Source of the DNA: Oscillospiraceae bacterium
Lineage (GTDB): Bacteria; Bacillota; Clostridia; Oscillospirales; Oscillospiraceae
Assembly (NCBI GenBank): GCA_024685535.1
Contig: JAIKVS010000011.1
Coordinates: forward strand, 1-49,928
Length of the DNA: 49,928 bases
Direction: 5' to 3'
A program made the position numbers and the translations under genes. Below the pieces are notes generated by a model. The model was not told where the DNA came from and ran no database searches. It saw only the letters and a list, made by a program, of their open reading frames with translations. Below are positions 8,327-15,457 of the stretch, one piece after another; within the stretch, counting starts at the first letter, position 1; every line of letters begins with the position of its first letter.

Positions 8327-9619
8327 ATGAACCCGTTCAATCAGACCAACCCCAAGGCGTACGGGCGTTCCGTATCTATCATCGGTGTCGGTTGCACCCC
8401 TTTCATGGAGGAGCTTAAGAATCCTGAAACAGAAGGACTGACCGACGGTGAACTTTTCGGCTATGCAGCTCTCAAGGCAATGGAAGATGCCGGAGTCTCC
8501 CCTAAGGACGTCCAGTTCTATTTCCATGGTAGTGCGAGCCCTCTGAACGGAAGCAACTACCTCACCCCGAACATGCAGGTCGCAGAGTGGTTCGGCATGA
8601 GAGGCAAAGCGTCCCTCCACCATTCCGAAGCGTGCTGCACAGGTTATCTCGCAGTTGATATTGCTGCCCAGGCCATTGCTTCCGGGAAATACGACATAGT
8701 TCTCACCGGCGGCATCGACTTTGGCGATGCACTTGCCGAGCAGGGAAAACCCGCCTATATCAGGCACAGTTTCCCCTTTGAGGAGTTTCAGCGCTCCACA
8801 GAGTGGCTGACTGATAACGCCTATACCAGACATCTGCTTGCAAATGTCGGCCACGACTACGGCGCAGTATGGTACCAGGAGAAAGCAGGACTTACGGATG
8901 ACGAAATAGACAAAGCCCTCTGCAAGCTTGCCATTATAGCCAGGGAAAACTCCAAAAACAATCCCCTTGCCATCGACCACAAAACCTATCAGGAAGAAGC
9001 CAAGGAAGCCGGCTACGACGATGTTATGGAATATATGCAGTCCGAGCTCAACCCAAAAATCGGTCAGGCTCAGCGCATAACCGGTCTTGAGCACAAGTGC
9101 GATGGTGCTACTTGCCTCGTCCTCTGCGCCACTGATCTCGCCGAGAAGTTTACCAAGAACAAACCAATCGAGATCCTTGGAGCCGGCAACTCCACTCTTG
9201 AGGCAAGTAACCCGATCCTCGAGATCGATGCCACAAGAGAGGCCTGCCGCCAGGTCTATAATATCACCGGACTTACCGGCGATGATATTGATCTCATGTA
9301 CATTAATGACTTTATCATCACCTCTCAGCTCATAGCGTCAGAACTCGCCGGTTATATACCCGAGAACCAGGCATGGAAATATGTTATGGACGGCAGAACG
9401 AAGTTCGACGGCGACAAGCCCATCAACCCCAACGGCGGCCGCACGGCCTTCGGTCATGCGCATGCTGCTTCCGGTTTGGCAGACTTTTATGATGCAGTTC
9501 TCCAAATAAGGGGCAAGGCTGCGGATCACCAGGTAAAGAAACAGCCCAAGACTGTCTTCCTGCGTGGATTCGGCGGTGGCCAGAATGTATGCTCCGTGAT
9601 CATCCGCGAGAAAGACTGA
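8327..9619 (+). CDS. SCP2-type thiolase (acyl-CoA C-acyltransferase-like)
   Basis: Thiolase-superfamily enzyme of 430 residues, resembling the sterol-carrier-protein-x/archaeal acetoacetyl-CoA thiolase branch. The nucleophile is most likely Cys103 in SEACCTGYLAV, aligned with the family ACASG motif; Cys104 is the alternative. The C-terminal catalytic region is NPNGGRTAFGHAHAASGLAD, matching GGxxxxGHPxGAxG, followed by LRGFGGGQNVCSVI in place of the usual CxGGGxG loop. Such thiolases often work with a DUF35 OB-fold partner, and one is encoded 18 bases downstream. The likely reaction is thiolytic cleavage or Claisen condensation of a beta-ketoacyl thioester. Whether the acyl carrier is CoA or the downstream ACP domains is unknown. 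Confidence 0.85.
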   Translation: MNPFNQTNPKAYGRSVSIIGVGCTPFMEELKNPETEGLTDGELFGYAALKAMEDAGVSPKDVQFYFHGSASPLNGSNYLTPNMQVAEWFGMRGKASLHHSEACCTGYLAVDIAAQAIASGKYDIVLTGGIDFGDALAEQGKPAYIRHSFPFEEFQRSTEWLTDNAYTRHLLANVGHDYGAVWYQEKAGLTDDEIDKALCKLAIIARENSKNNPLAIDHKTYQEEAKEAGYDDVMEYMQSELNPKIGQAQRITGLEHKCDGATCLVLCATDLAEKFTKNKPIEILGAGNSTLEASNPILEIDATREACRQVYNITGLTGDDIDLMYINDFIITSQLIASELAGYIPENQAWKYVMDGRTKFDGDKPINPNGGRTAFGHAHAASGLADFYDAVLQIRGKAADHQVKKQPKTVFLRGFGGGQNVCSVIIREKD

Positions 9620-9637
9620 GAAAGGAGAATAACTGAT

Positions 9638-10630
9638 ATGGCTATCAAACTTGAAAGACTTGTCAAGACATATTACGAAACTCTCGAAGAGGGTAAGGTT
9701 CTCGGACGTAAATGCCCTGTCTGCGGCAATGTTGAATGGCCCCCAGTCTATGCTTGCAACGCATGCGGTGCAATGGAGACGGAGTGGTGTGAAATGAGTG
9801 GCAAGGGCGAGATTATCCAGCTCATCATCCCCACTGCCATGAGCCTCAAGCCTGCCTATAAGCATCTGGAGCCCTATGCATATGCATGGGTCAAGTGCGA
9901 AGAAGGACCGGAGAGAAATGTTATGGTACGCGGCATCACACGTCAGAATGCAGCATATGTAAGAGCCCATCTTCCGTATCCCGTTCACATGGATATAGTC
10001 CAAATGAATGGCTTCAAGACCTGCGTCTTTGCCATTGATCCCATCGATGCTAACGGCAATCCCGTTAAAGCAGCCGCTGAGGCCTCTGCTGCGGCTGCTG
10101 TTGTCAGCAAAACGCTCGAAGCTCTTAAGAAACTCTTTGCCAAGACCTATGGTGTCGACGAGGCAACGCTCAGCGGTGATACCCTGCTGGACGATATGAA
10201 GGGCCCCTCAGTCAAGTTCGTCGGCCTTGTTGCAAGACTTGAGGATGAGTTCGATGCTATCCTCTCAGTTACCGAGGCATCCGCTGCAAAGACCATCGGA
10301 CGGCTTGCCAAACTGATAGATGGCGAAGATCCGGACGCCGCCGATGTGGCTCCCGTTGCTGAAGCGGCTAAGGGAGCGGTTGCCGGATCTGGAGAAGAGA
10401 CTGAGACCTTCAAAGAACTCAGAAAAATGTTTGCGAAGACCTATAAGATAGACGAAGCTTCGATTACCCCGGATACGCTGCTCGATTCCATGGAGGGCCC
10501 GTCAGTCCTGTTCGTCGGCCTTGTCGCCAGACTCGAGGATGAATTCGATGCTGTCATATCCGTGACAGAGGCTTCCGCGGCAAAGACCGTGGGCGGGCTC
10601 GCAAAGCTCGTTGACGAGGAGAGAGAATAA
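9638..10630 (+). CDS. DUF35 zinc-ribbon/OB-fold protein fused to two tandem ACP-like domains
   Basis: A 330-residue three-part protein. Residues 1-140 are a DUF35 module: a zinc ribbon with CPVC (26-29) and CNAC (40-43), then an OB-fold, as in partners of SCP2-type thiolases. Residues 155-230 and 256-330 are two near-identical helical domains joined by Ala-rich linkers. Each resembles an acyl carrier protein: DTLLD, then GPSV-x-FVGLVARLEDEFDA, then a V-T-E-A-S-A-A-K-T-x-G helix. The serine aligned with the phosphopantetheine site of ACP DSL motifs is Ser191 or Ser289, but the motif reads GPSV. So the domains may carry an unusual modification, or be unmodified docking domains. The gene sits 18 bases after the thiolase and ends the operon. 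The DUF35 call is secure; the ACP call is by my own alignment. Confidence 0.8.
   Translation: MAIKLERLVKTYYETLEEGKVLGRKCPVCGNVEWPPVYACNACGAMETEWCEMSGKGEIIQLIIPTAMSLKPAYKHLEPYAYAWVKCEEGPERNVMVRGITRQNAAYVRAHLPYPVHMDIVQMNGFKTCVFAIDPIDANGNPVKAAAEASAAAAVVSKTLEALKKLFAKTYGVDEATLSGDTLLDDMKGPSVKFVGLVARLEDEFDAILSVTEASAAKTIGRLAKLIDGEDPDAADVAPVAEAAKGAVAGSGEETETFKELRKMFAKTYKIDEASITPDTLLDSMEGPSVLFVGLVARLEDEFDAVISVTEASAAKTVGGLAKLVDEERE
10100..10627 (+). repeat. Internal duplication encoding the two ACP-like domains
   Basis: Codons for residues 155-230 (about 10100-10327) and 256-330 (about 10403-10627) encode two closely related domains. FVGLVARLEDEFDA and SVTEASAAKT occur in both. DNA similarity is also visible (for example gtcggccttgt in both), indicating a fairly recent in-gene duplication or gene conversion. 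Confidence 0.8.
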
Positions 10631-10663
10631 TCTGCCGGTATTCTCCTTAGCATACTGTTTTAA

Positions 10664-10690
10664 CAGAGGAGCGCCGCCGGCGCTCCTCTG
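10664..10690 (+). terminator. Intrinsic terminator of the thiolase operon
   Basis: Perfect 12-bp stem CAGAGGAGCGCC / GGCGCTCCTCTG with a 3-base loop, followed by aattttcgttt. Confidence 0.85.
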
Positions 10691-10750
10691 AATTTTCGTT
10701 TGTTATCATTGTTTCTAATATAGTTTGTTACGGCAAAATGGAGAAATAAA

Positions 10751-11572
10751 TTGGATCTGTTTTCACGCAAAAAACAGAATACAGAATCTGAGGATGAGTT
10801 GAGTATACCCGATTCTGACTTGTATCTTCGACCAAAGAAAGAGAAAAAACCGGCTAAGGTCTATGGATTGCTCTTTATAATCCTCTGTGCTGTTGCGGCC
10901 GTTTTTCTTCTTGTGTCAGACAGTGAGTTTGAGGAAAAAGCAGCTGAGCCATCGGCTCTGACTTCGACAGCAGGAGAGCGGCAGCCTGAGGTGGTCGAAG
11001 AGCAGCAAGAAATATACGAAGGACCAGAGGAACTGCCATCAGAAACGGTGACTGTGATACCTGATTATAACCAGCAGCCCGGACAGGCGACCGTTGAATA
11101 CCGACGATATCAGATCGGGTCTATCATATATGAGATTCGGAACGATGCGGCGTTTGTTATTGGTACTGTAGGAAATACAAAGAATGTAAAATATCTTACC
11201 ATAGAGTCATCAGTAAGATATATGTATCCCGTGGTGGAGATATGCGAGGGAGCTTTCAGAGACTGCTCGAGGCTTCTGAGAGTCCATATTCCTGACAGCG
11301 TCATAATCATAAGGGAAAGTGCGTTTGAAAACTGCAAAAAACTCGAGCTTGTGAGTATGTCAGAAGGACTTATCACGATAGAAGGCCGGGTGTTTGCCGG
11401 ATGTGCTGCCCTTAAATCCCTGAAGTTTCCGTCAACTGTGAAGGAACTCCGGGCTGATGTTTTCGAAGGAGCGGAAAAGCTTTCTAAATTGAGGATACCG
11501 GAAAGCTGCAGGATTCCTGAAGGTGACGATCCTTTTGGCCTGGGTGAAAAACTGAAGATAGAGGTTTACTGA
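10751..11572 (+). CDS. Membrane-anchored LRR_5 (BspA-like) repeat protein
   Basis: A 273-residue protein starting at TTG 10751, preceded by GGAG. The ATG at 10738 terminates after two further codons. A charged, lysine-rich cytoplasmic N-terminus is followed by one membrane helix (VYGLLFIILCAVAAVFLLV, about 37-56). A low-complexity acidic linker comes next, then a C-terminal LRR_5 solenoid. About four repeats of the form CEGAFRDCSRLLRVHIPDSV / IRESAFENCKKLELVSMSEG are visible. These BspA-type repeats mediate protein or surface binding in other bacteria. The predicted topology places the repeats outside the cell. No enzymatic domain is visible and the partner is unknown. The gene stands alone between two terminators/promoters. 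Confidence 0.78.
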   Translation: MDLFSRKKQNTESEDELSIPDSDLYLRPKKEKKPAKVYGLLFIILCAVAAVFLLVSDSEFEEKAAEPSALTSTAGERQPEVVEEQQEIYEGPEELPSETVTVIPDYNQQPGQATVEYRRYQIGSIIYEIRNDAAFVIGTVGNTKNVKYLTIESSVRYMYPVVEICEGAFRDCSRLLRVHIPDSVIIIRESAFENCKKLELVSMSEGLITIEGRVFAGCAALKSLKFPSTVKELRADVFEGAEKLSKLRIPESCRIPEGDDPFGLGEKLKIEVY

Positions 11573-11590
11573 AAAAACTCAAAAAAACAG

Positions 11591-11619
11591 TTTAAAAACC
11601 TGACATAATAAAGTATTAT
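11591..11619 (+). promoter_or_regulatory. Candidate promoter of the tail-anchored protein gene
   Basis: TTTAAA, 17 bases, TATTAT; the start site would fall about 40 bases before the gene. The -35 matches only four of six positions. Confidence 0.4.
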
Positions 11620-11663
11620 ATACGCAGAGAGCTCGAAATTGAATTATTAAGGAAGGTGTCAAC

Positions 11664-12023
11664 ATGGAAGAAAACGAAATAATGGAAGAAATGGATGTTG
11701 TTGCCACAGAGCTGCTGGCCGTTCAGGGAGATGTGCTTACGAGCAATGAGGCAATGAAAGCTGAGATCTTAGCAAATCTCAACGATATAGTCAAAGAGGT
11801 GCAGGAATCCAATTTTGATACTCAGCAGGCTGTAGACGAACTTAAAAAGCTGCTCACAAAAGAACCGTGCTGTTGTACAGATAATCAGGTTCAGGTTCCT
11901 GTCCAGGACAGTACTATGGCCGAATTTAAGTCAAAGATCGAAAAGCTGGAAAAAACGACCGCAATCTGTGCTGTTGCAGCGGTTATTGCTGCATTAGCCG
12001 CATTTATCGGGTTATTCATTTGA
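11664..12023 (+). CDS. Small C-tail-anchored coiled-coil protein, function unknown
   Basis: A 119-residue protein I do not recognise. It has a long, acidic, heptad-rich N-terminal region (about residues 1-65), a short linker with three adjacent cysteines (EPCCCTD) and a second helix. A C-terminal hydrophobic helix (AICAVAAVIAALAAFIGLFI) ends exactly at the C-terminus. This predicts a tail-anchored membrane protein with a cytoplasmic coiled coil. The start has AAGGAAGG upstream. It is monocistronic and ends at a bidirectional terminator shared with the convergent EFR1 gene. The Cys triplet could bind metal or be acylated; this is speculation. Confidence 0.72.
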   Translation: MEENEIMEEMDVVATELLAVQGDVLTSNEAMKAEILANLNDIVKEVQESNFDTQQAVDELKKLLTKEPCCCTDNQVQVPVQDSTMAEFKSKIEKLEKTTAICAVAAVIAALAAFIGLFI

Positions 12024-12035
12024 AATCGAAGTAAC

Positions 12036-12081
12036 AAAAAAACCGCAGACCATACATTTTTATGCTGGCCTGCGGTTTTTT
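12036..12081. terminator. Bidirectional terminator between convergent genes
   Basis: AAAAAACCGCAG and CTGCGGTTTTTT form a 12-bp stem, extended inside by CCA/TGG pairs. It has an A run on one side and a T run on the other, so it serves both the plus-strand gene and the minus-strand EFR1 gene. Confidence 0.88.
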
Positions 12082-12085
12082 GCTG

Positions 12086-12868
12086 TCAGTCTATATGTAT
12101 CACCGGCTGCATTAGCTCTGCAGCGGTAACATTTGGATTGTGGTATCTCTCGCGTTTTTTGGAAACTGCTCCGATGCTGATGGCACCGGTTGGGCAGTAT
12201 TGCAGGCAGCTGAGGCACTGGATGCAGCTAGTGCCTATAAATGCCTTTCCGCCGTACATGTGGATGTTGCCTTTGGGACAGAGTTTAACGCATTGTCCGC
12301 AGCCTATGCATTCATCGCTCACTGCAAATGCATCTGCTTTTTTGCCGGCAAGAACAGGCCAGGCCCTGTTCTCTATGGCGTTTATCGGATTATCGGGAAC
12401 TTCTTTTTCAGACATTTTTCCGGTCAGAACGTCAACTGCGATCTTTGCGGCAAGTTCTTCAGATCGTTTTTCAGCATCTTCAGCGGAAAGCATGGGCATC
12501 ATAACACTGTGTGGGAAGAGCCAGATGCACGAGCAGTGGTGAGAGATCCCGGCCCAGTATTTAAGAGGAACTATTCTGTTGATTTGCGCCAGACCTGTTC
12601 CGAAATATCCAGAGTAGCTTCCAACACCGTAGGTGTAGGCCTCGGGAGAGAGTTTTATCTCTCTGATATGTTCCGCAACACTGAGAGGAAGTCCGCCTGC
12701 ATGACAGGGGACCACGAATCCGACGGTCTTTGCGTCAGTAACGTCCATGATCTCGGGCGTCTTACGCATCATGATAATATCAGTGTCTCCAAGCTTCGCT
12801 GCGATGTTTTTTGCTATGTCCAGGCAGTTTCCGCTGCCGGAGAAACAAAAGATAACATTTTTACTCAT
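12086..12868 (-). CDS. EFR1-family flavodoxin/ferredoxin fusion protein
   Basis: Cytoplasmic redox protein of 260 residues from the start at 12868. AAAGGAAA lies just upstream of this ATG, so I prefer it to the ORF start at 12886. The N-terminal flavodoxin-like domain opens with IFCFSGSGNCLDIAKNIA, the FMN phosphate-binding loop. The C-terminal part carries two 4Fe-4S motifs, CIGCGQCVKLCP and CIQCLSCLQYCP, as in clostridial ferredoxins. EFR1 proteins are common in anaerobic Firmicutes and are presumed electron carriers; their partners are mostly unknown. The gene is alone, facing the htrA gene across a divergent intergenic region. Confidence 0.88.
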   Translation of the reverse strand: MSKNVIFCFSGSGNCLDIAKNIAAKLGDTDIIMMRKTPEIMDVTDAKTVGFVVPCHAGGLPLSVAEHIREIKLSPEAYTYGVGSYSGYFGTGLAQINRIVPLKYWAGISHHCSCIWLFPHSVMMPMLSAEDAEKRSEELAAKIAVDVLTGKMSEKEVPDNPINAIENRAWPVLAGKKADAFAVSDECIGCGQCVKLCPKGNIHMYGGKAFIGTSCIQCLSCLQYCPTGAISIGAVSKKRERYHNPNVTAAELMQPVIHID

Positions 12869-13029
12869 GAGAGCGTTTCCTTTCATATTGTTTGTGTCGT
12901 TGATCTGATTTTACAACTCTTCAATGTAATTTTCAAATACTAATGTCCGGTGTGGTGTTGTTTTATCAATTAACCTTATGTTCATAAATGCAGGTCCCTA
13001 TTTTAAAGTTGCTTTAAGGTTTAGAAACC

Positions 13030-13035
13030 TATAAT
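13030..13035 (+). promoter_or_regulatory. Candidate -10 element for htrA
   Basis: A perfect TATAAT lies 35 bases before the htrA start codon. The best upstream match is TTGCTT at only 15 bases spacing, so an activator or a non-canonical -35 may be used. Confidence 0.4.
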
Positions 13036-13070
13036 ACAGCCATAAGAATAATTTAAAAGGGGATAGCATC

Positions 13071-14528
13071 ATGAACGAAGAATTTGAAAGAAATACAGGC
13101 GGAATGAATTTCGACCCTGAGACCGGAGAACGTATAAATCATGTGTCTTTCTCAGAACCGGCTTATACAGGTACATATTCACCGGTCTCCGCTCCCGAAC
13201 AGCCGCCTAAAAGAAAAAAAGGAGGATGGGCAAAAGTCCTTGCACTCATTCTCTGCTGCGCCATAGTCGGAGGACTTGCTGGTGTGGGGGGAGCGATGTT
13301 TGTTCAGCGTAGTTCGCAGGTAACCGGGCTTTCTGCTGAAACTCCTCAGCCTGTCCAGGAAATGCTTCCGAAGCCGACCGAATCACCAGCTTCACAGGAG
13401 GCGGAAACTGATGAAAATGCGGTGAGCATCCAAACCGGTAAAAGAGAATCCTCTCTTATCAGTACCACTGATGTTGATACTGGCAAAATGATGACTGCAG
13501 CTGAAATATATGCTACCAATGTATCTTCCACCGTCGGAATAACAGCGGGCATTACAACAAACTACTGGGGTTATTCCACTCCATCCGCAGCTTCAGGTTC
13601 GGGATTCATCATTTCAGAAGACGGTTATGTTGTTACTAACTACCATGTCATAGATGGAAGCCGCAGTGTGACTGTATCTACCTATGACGGCGAAAGCTAT
13701 AAGGCCGCTATCGTAGGTGGCGACGAGAACAACGACATCGCTGTTCTGAAGATCGAGGCGGAGGGACTCACACCTGTAGTCCTCGGTGATTCCGGCAACA
13801 TGAACGTGGGTGACACGGTCATCGCCATAGGGAATCCTCTTGGCGAGCTCACATTCAGCCTGACACAAGGCGTTATAAGCGCACTCAACCGTGATGTTAC
13901 CATCTCAGGCGGCAACTCCAAATCCCTCATTCAAACTGACTGTGCCATAAACTCCGGCAACTCGGGCGGAGCCCTGTTTAATCTCTATGGTGAGGTAATA
14001 GGCATAACCAATGCAAAGTTCTCATCTTCCGGGTTGTCCTCTTCTGCATCTATTGATAACATAGGCTTTGCAATACCCATAAATAGTGTAAGACCCATCA
14101 TTGAGAGCATAATCGAAAACGGTTATATCTCAAAGCCTTACATCGGAGTATCCGTTATTACTGTTAGTGACGATGCTTCCATCTATGCAAAGGCAGGCGC
14201 AAGGGTGGCAGATGTGACCGAAGGGGCACCTGCAGCTGATGCGGGGCTCATGGAAAACGATATCATCTTTGCTGTGGATGGCAAGACCATAACAACGAGC
14301 GGTGAACTGGTGGACATCGTCACCTCGAAGAAACCGGGAGACGTCATTACGCTTTCAGTTTACAGAGACAGGGAAGAGATGGAGATCAAAGTGGTGATCG
14401 GAGAGCAGATCCAGTCTGCAGAGCTTTCATTTGAGGAGGAAGAGACCCAGCCATATGATCCCTACGCTTACGGATATGGTTTCGGAGGAAATCCTTTCGG
14501 CTTTGGTTTCGGTGACTACTACGGCTGA
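13071..14528 (+). CDS. htrA: HtrA/DegP-family membrane-anchored serine protease with PDZ domain
   Basis: Surface quality-control protease of 485 residues. A cytoplasmic Pro/Lys-rich N-terminus is followed by a membrane helix (VLALILCCAIVGGLAGVGGAMFV) and a linker. The trypsin-like domain has the triad visible as His in TNYHVIDG, Asp in NNDIAVLKIE and Ser in INSGNSGGAL. One C-terminal PDZ domain follows (IGVSVITVSDD ... GAPAADAGLMENDIIFAVDGKTI). The tail is Gly/Tyr/Phe-rich (YGYGFGGNPFGFGFGDYYG), unusual for the family and perhaps a wall or self-association segment. The start has AAGGGGA upstream. The gene is followed by a terminator-like hairpin that also overlaps the next gene's ribosome binding site. 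Confidence 0.93.
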   Translation: MNEEFERNTGGMNFDPETGERINHVSFSEPAYTGTYSPVSAPEQPPKRKKGGWAKVLALILCCAIVGGLAGVGGAMFVQRSSQVTGLSAETPQPVQEMLPKPTESPASQEAETDENAVSIQTGKRESSLISTTDVDTGKMMTAAEIYATNVSSTVGITAGITTNYWGYSTPSAASGSGFIISEDGYVVTNYHVIDGSRSVTVSTYDGESYKAAIVGGDENNDIAVLKIEAEGLTPVVLGDSGNMNVGDTVIAIGNPLGELTFSLTQGVISALNRDVTISGGNSKSLIQTDCAINSGNSGGALFNLYGEVIGITNAKFSSSGLSSSASIDNIGFAIPINSVRPIIESIIENGYISKPYIGVSVITVSDDASIYAKAGARVADVTEGAPAADAGLMENDIIFAVDGKTITTSGELVDIVTSKKPGDVITLSVYRDREEMEIKVVIGEQIQSAELSFEEEETQPYDPYAYGYGFGGNPFGFGFGDYYG

Positions 14529-14562
14529 GGATCCGAAAACACTTTAAACTATATTTGATGCG

Positions 14563-14571
14563 TGATATAAT
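14563..14571 (+). promoter_or_regulatory. Extended -10 promoter of the PAP2 phosphatase gene
   Basis: TGaTATAAT lies 35-43 bases before the start codon at 14606. A start site about 7 bases downstream would fall inside the left arm of the following hairpin. Confidence 0.55.
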
Positions 14572-14573
14572 AT

Positions 14574-14604
14574 CCCCGCTGCATACTGCAGCGGGGAGGT
14601 TTTT
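14574..14604 (+). terminator. htrA terminator hairpin overlapping the next gene's ribosome binding site
   Basis: CCCCGCTGCA / TGCAGCGGGG forms a perfect 10-bp stem with a 3-base loop, followed by aggtttttt. This has the form of an intrinsic terminator. The right arm contributes GGGG to the GGGGAGG site (14593-14599) used by the ATG at 14606, so the same hairpin could also mask translation. Confidence 0.75.
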
Positions 14605-14605
14605 T

Positions 14606-15412
14606 ATGGAGAGATTCCTCAGAGAGCATTTTAGAAAAGGCGTGATCTGGCTTGCGGCATTTGTTATCTTCACGCTGCTCATAAAAGTTATAGATGTAAA
14701 GGCTATCGGCCCGGAAGGTACGAAAATAGGCTTTGCTGCACTGAACGGCTTTGTTTTCAATCTGTTAGGTCAGCACGCTTTCTTCGAAAAGTTGACGAAG
14801 ATGCTTGGCATCCTTGCACTGCTGGCTGCCGCAGGCTTCGGCTTGGTGGGTGTGCTTCAGTTTCTTAAAACAAAGAGCCTTCGCGATGTCGACAGAGAGA
14901 TAATCATACTGGGTATTTTCTATGTGATTGTTCTGCTGGCCTATGTGTTCTTTGAATTGTGCGTGGTAAACTACAGACCTGTCATCCTCGACGAGGGCAT
15001 TGAGGCTTCATACCCTTCATCGCACACTGTCCTTGTGATTTGCATAATGGCGACGGCACCCGGACAGATCTACAGGCTTACACAGAACAGGTCGCTGTAT
15101 GACGCTGCGAGGTATGCATGCTATGTGATAATTGCCGTTATGGTGATCGGAAGGCTTATCTCCGGAGTACACTGGTTTACGGATATAATAGGGGGGATTC
15201 TTCTCTCTTCGGCACTTGTATATTTCTATAACGGAGCGATGGAGTACTTCGGAGCAGAACCCTTGCCTGATGGCGATACAGCGGTAAAGAAAGAGTATAA
15301 GTTTCCCATAAAGCTCCCTGCTGCGAAGAGCGGCGGACATTCTGCGCCGGAAAACGAAACTCATGCGCAAAGGAAAAACTCAGGCAGAGGCGGCTCGCAT
15401 CTGGCAAAATGA
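14606..15412 (+). CDS. PAP2-family membrane phosphatase
   Basis: Integral membrane phosphatase of 268 residues; likely substrates are lipid phosphates such as phosphatidic acid or undecaprenyl pyrophosphate. I choose ATG 14606 because GGGGAGG lies six bases upstream; the longer ORF start has no ribosome binding site. Several hydrophobic helices are visible. The PAP2 signature is present: YPSSHTVLV (PSxH motif, with R-P in NYRPVILD upstream) and GRLISGVHWFTDIIGG (SRxxxxxHxxxD variant). The C-terminal 40 residues are charged and cytoplasmic, ending in an Arg/Gly/Lys-rich tail. It may be separately promoted from htrA. Confidence 0.86.
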   Translation: MERFLREHFRKGVIWLAAFVIFTLLIKVIDVKAIGPEGTKIGFAALNGFVFNLLGQHAFFEKLTKMLGILALLAAAGFGLVGVLQFLKTKSLRDVDREIIILGIFYVIVLLAYVFFELCVVNYRPVILDEGIEASYPSSHTVLVICIMATAPGQIYRLTQNRSLYDAARYACYVIIAVMVIGRLISGVHWFTDIIGGILLSSALVYFYNGAMEYFGAEPLPDGDTAVKKEYKFPIKLPAAKSGGHSAPENETHAQRKNSGRGGSHLAK

Positions 15413-15457
15413 ACGTCACCGTCCGGTATACAAATTCAGATATTTGGAGGAAACAGT

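Noticed and set aside
8249-9094. 281-residue minus-strand ORF
   Set aside because: Antisense to the thiolase, which has its catalytic motifs.
12140-12943. 267-residue plus-strand ORF
   Set aside because: Antisense to the EFR1 gene, which has clear Fe-S and flavodoxin motifs; no plausible ribosome binding site.
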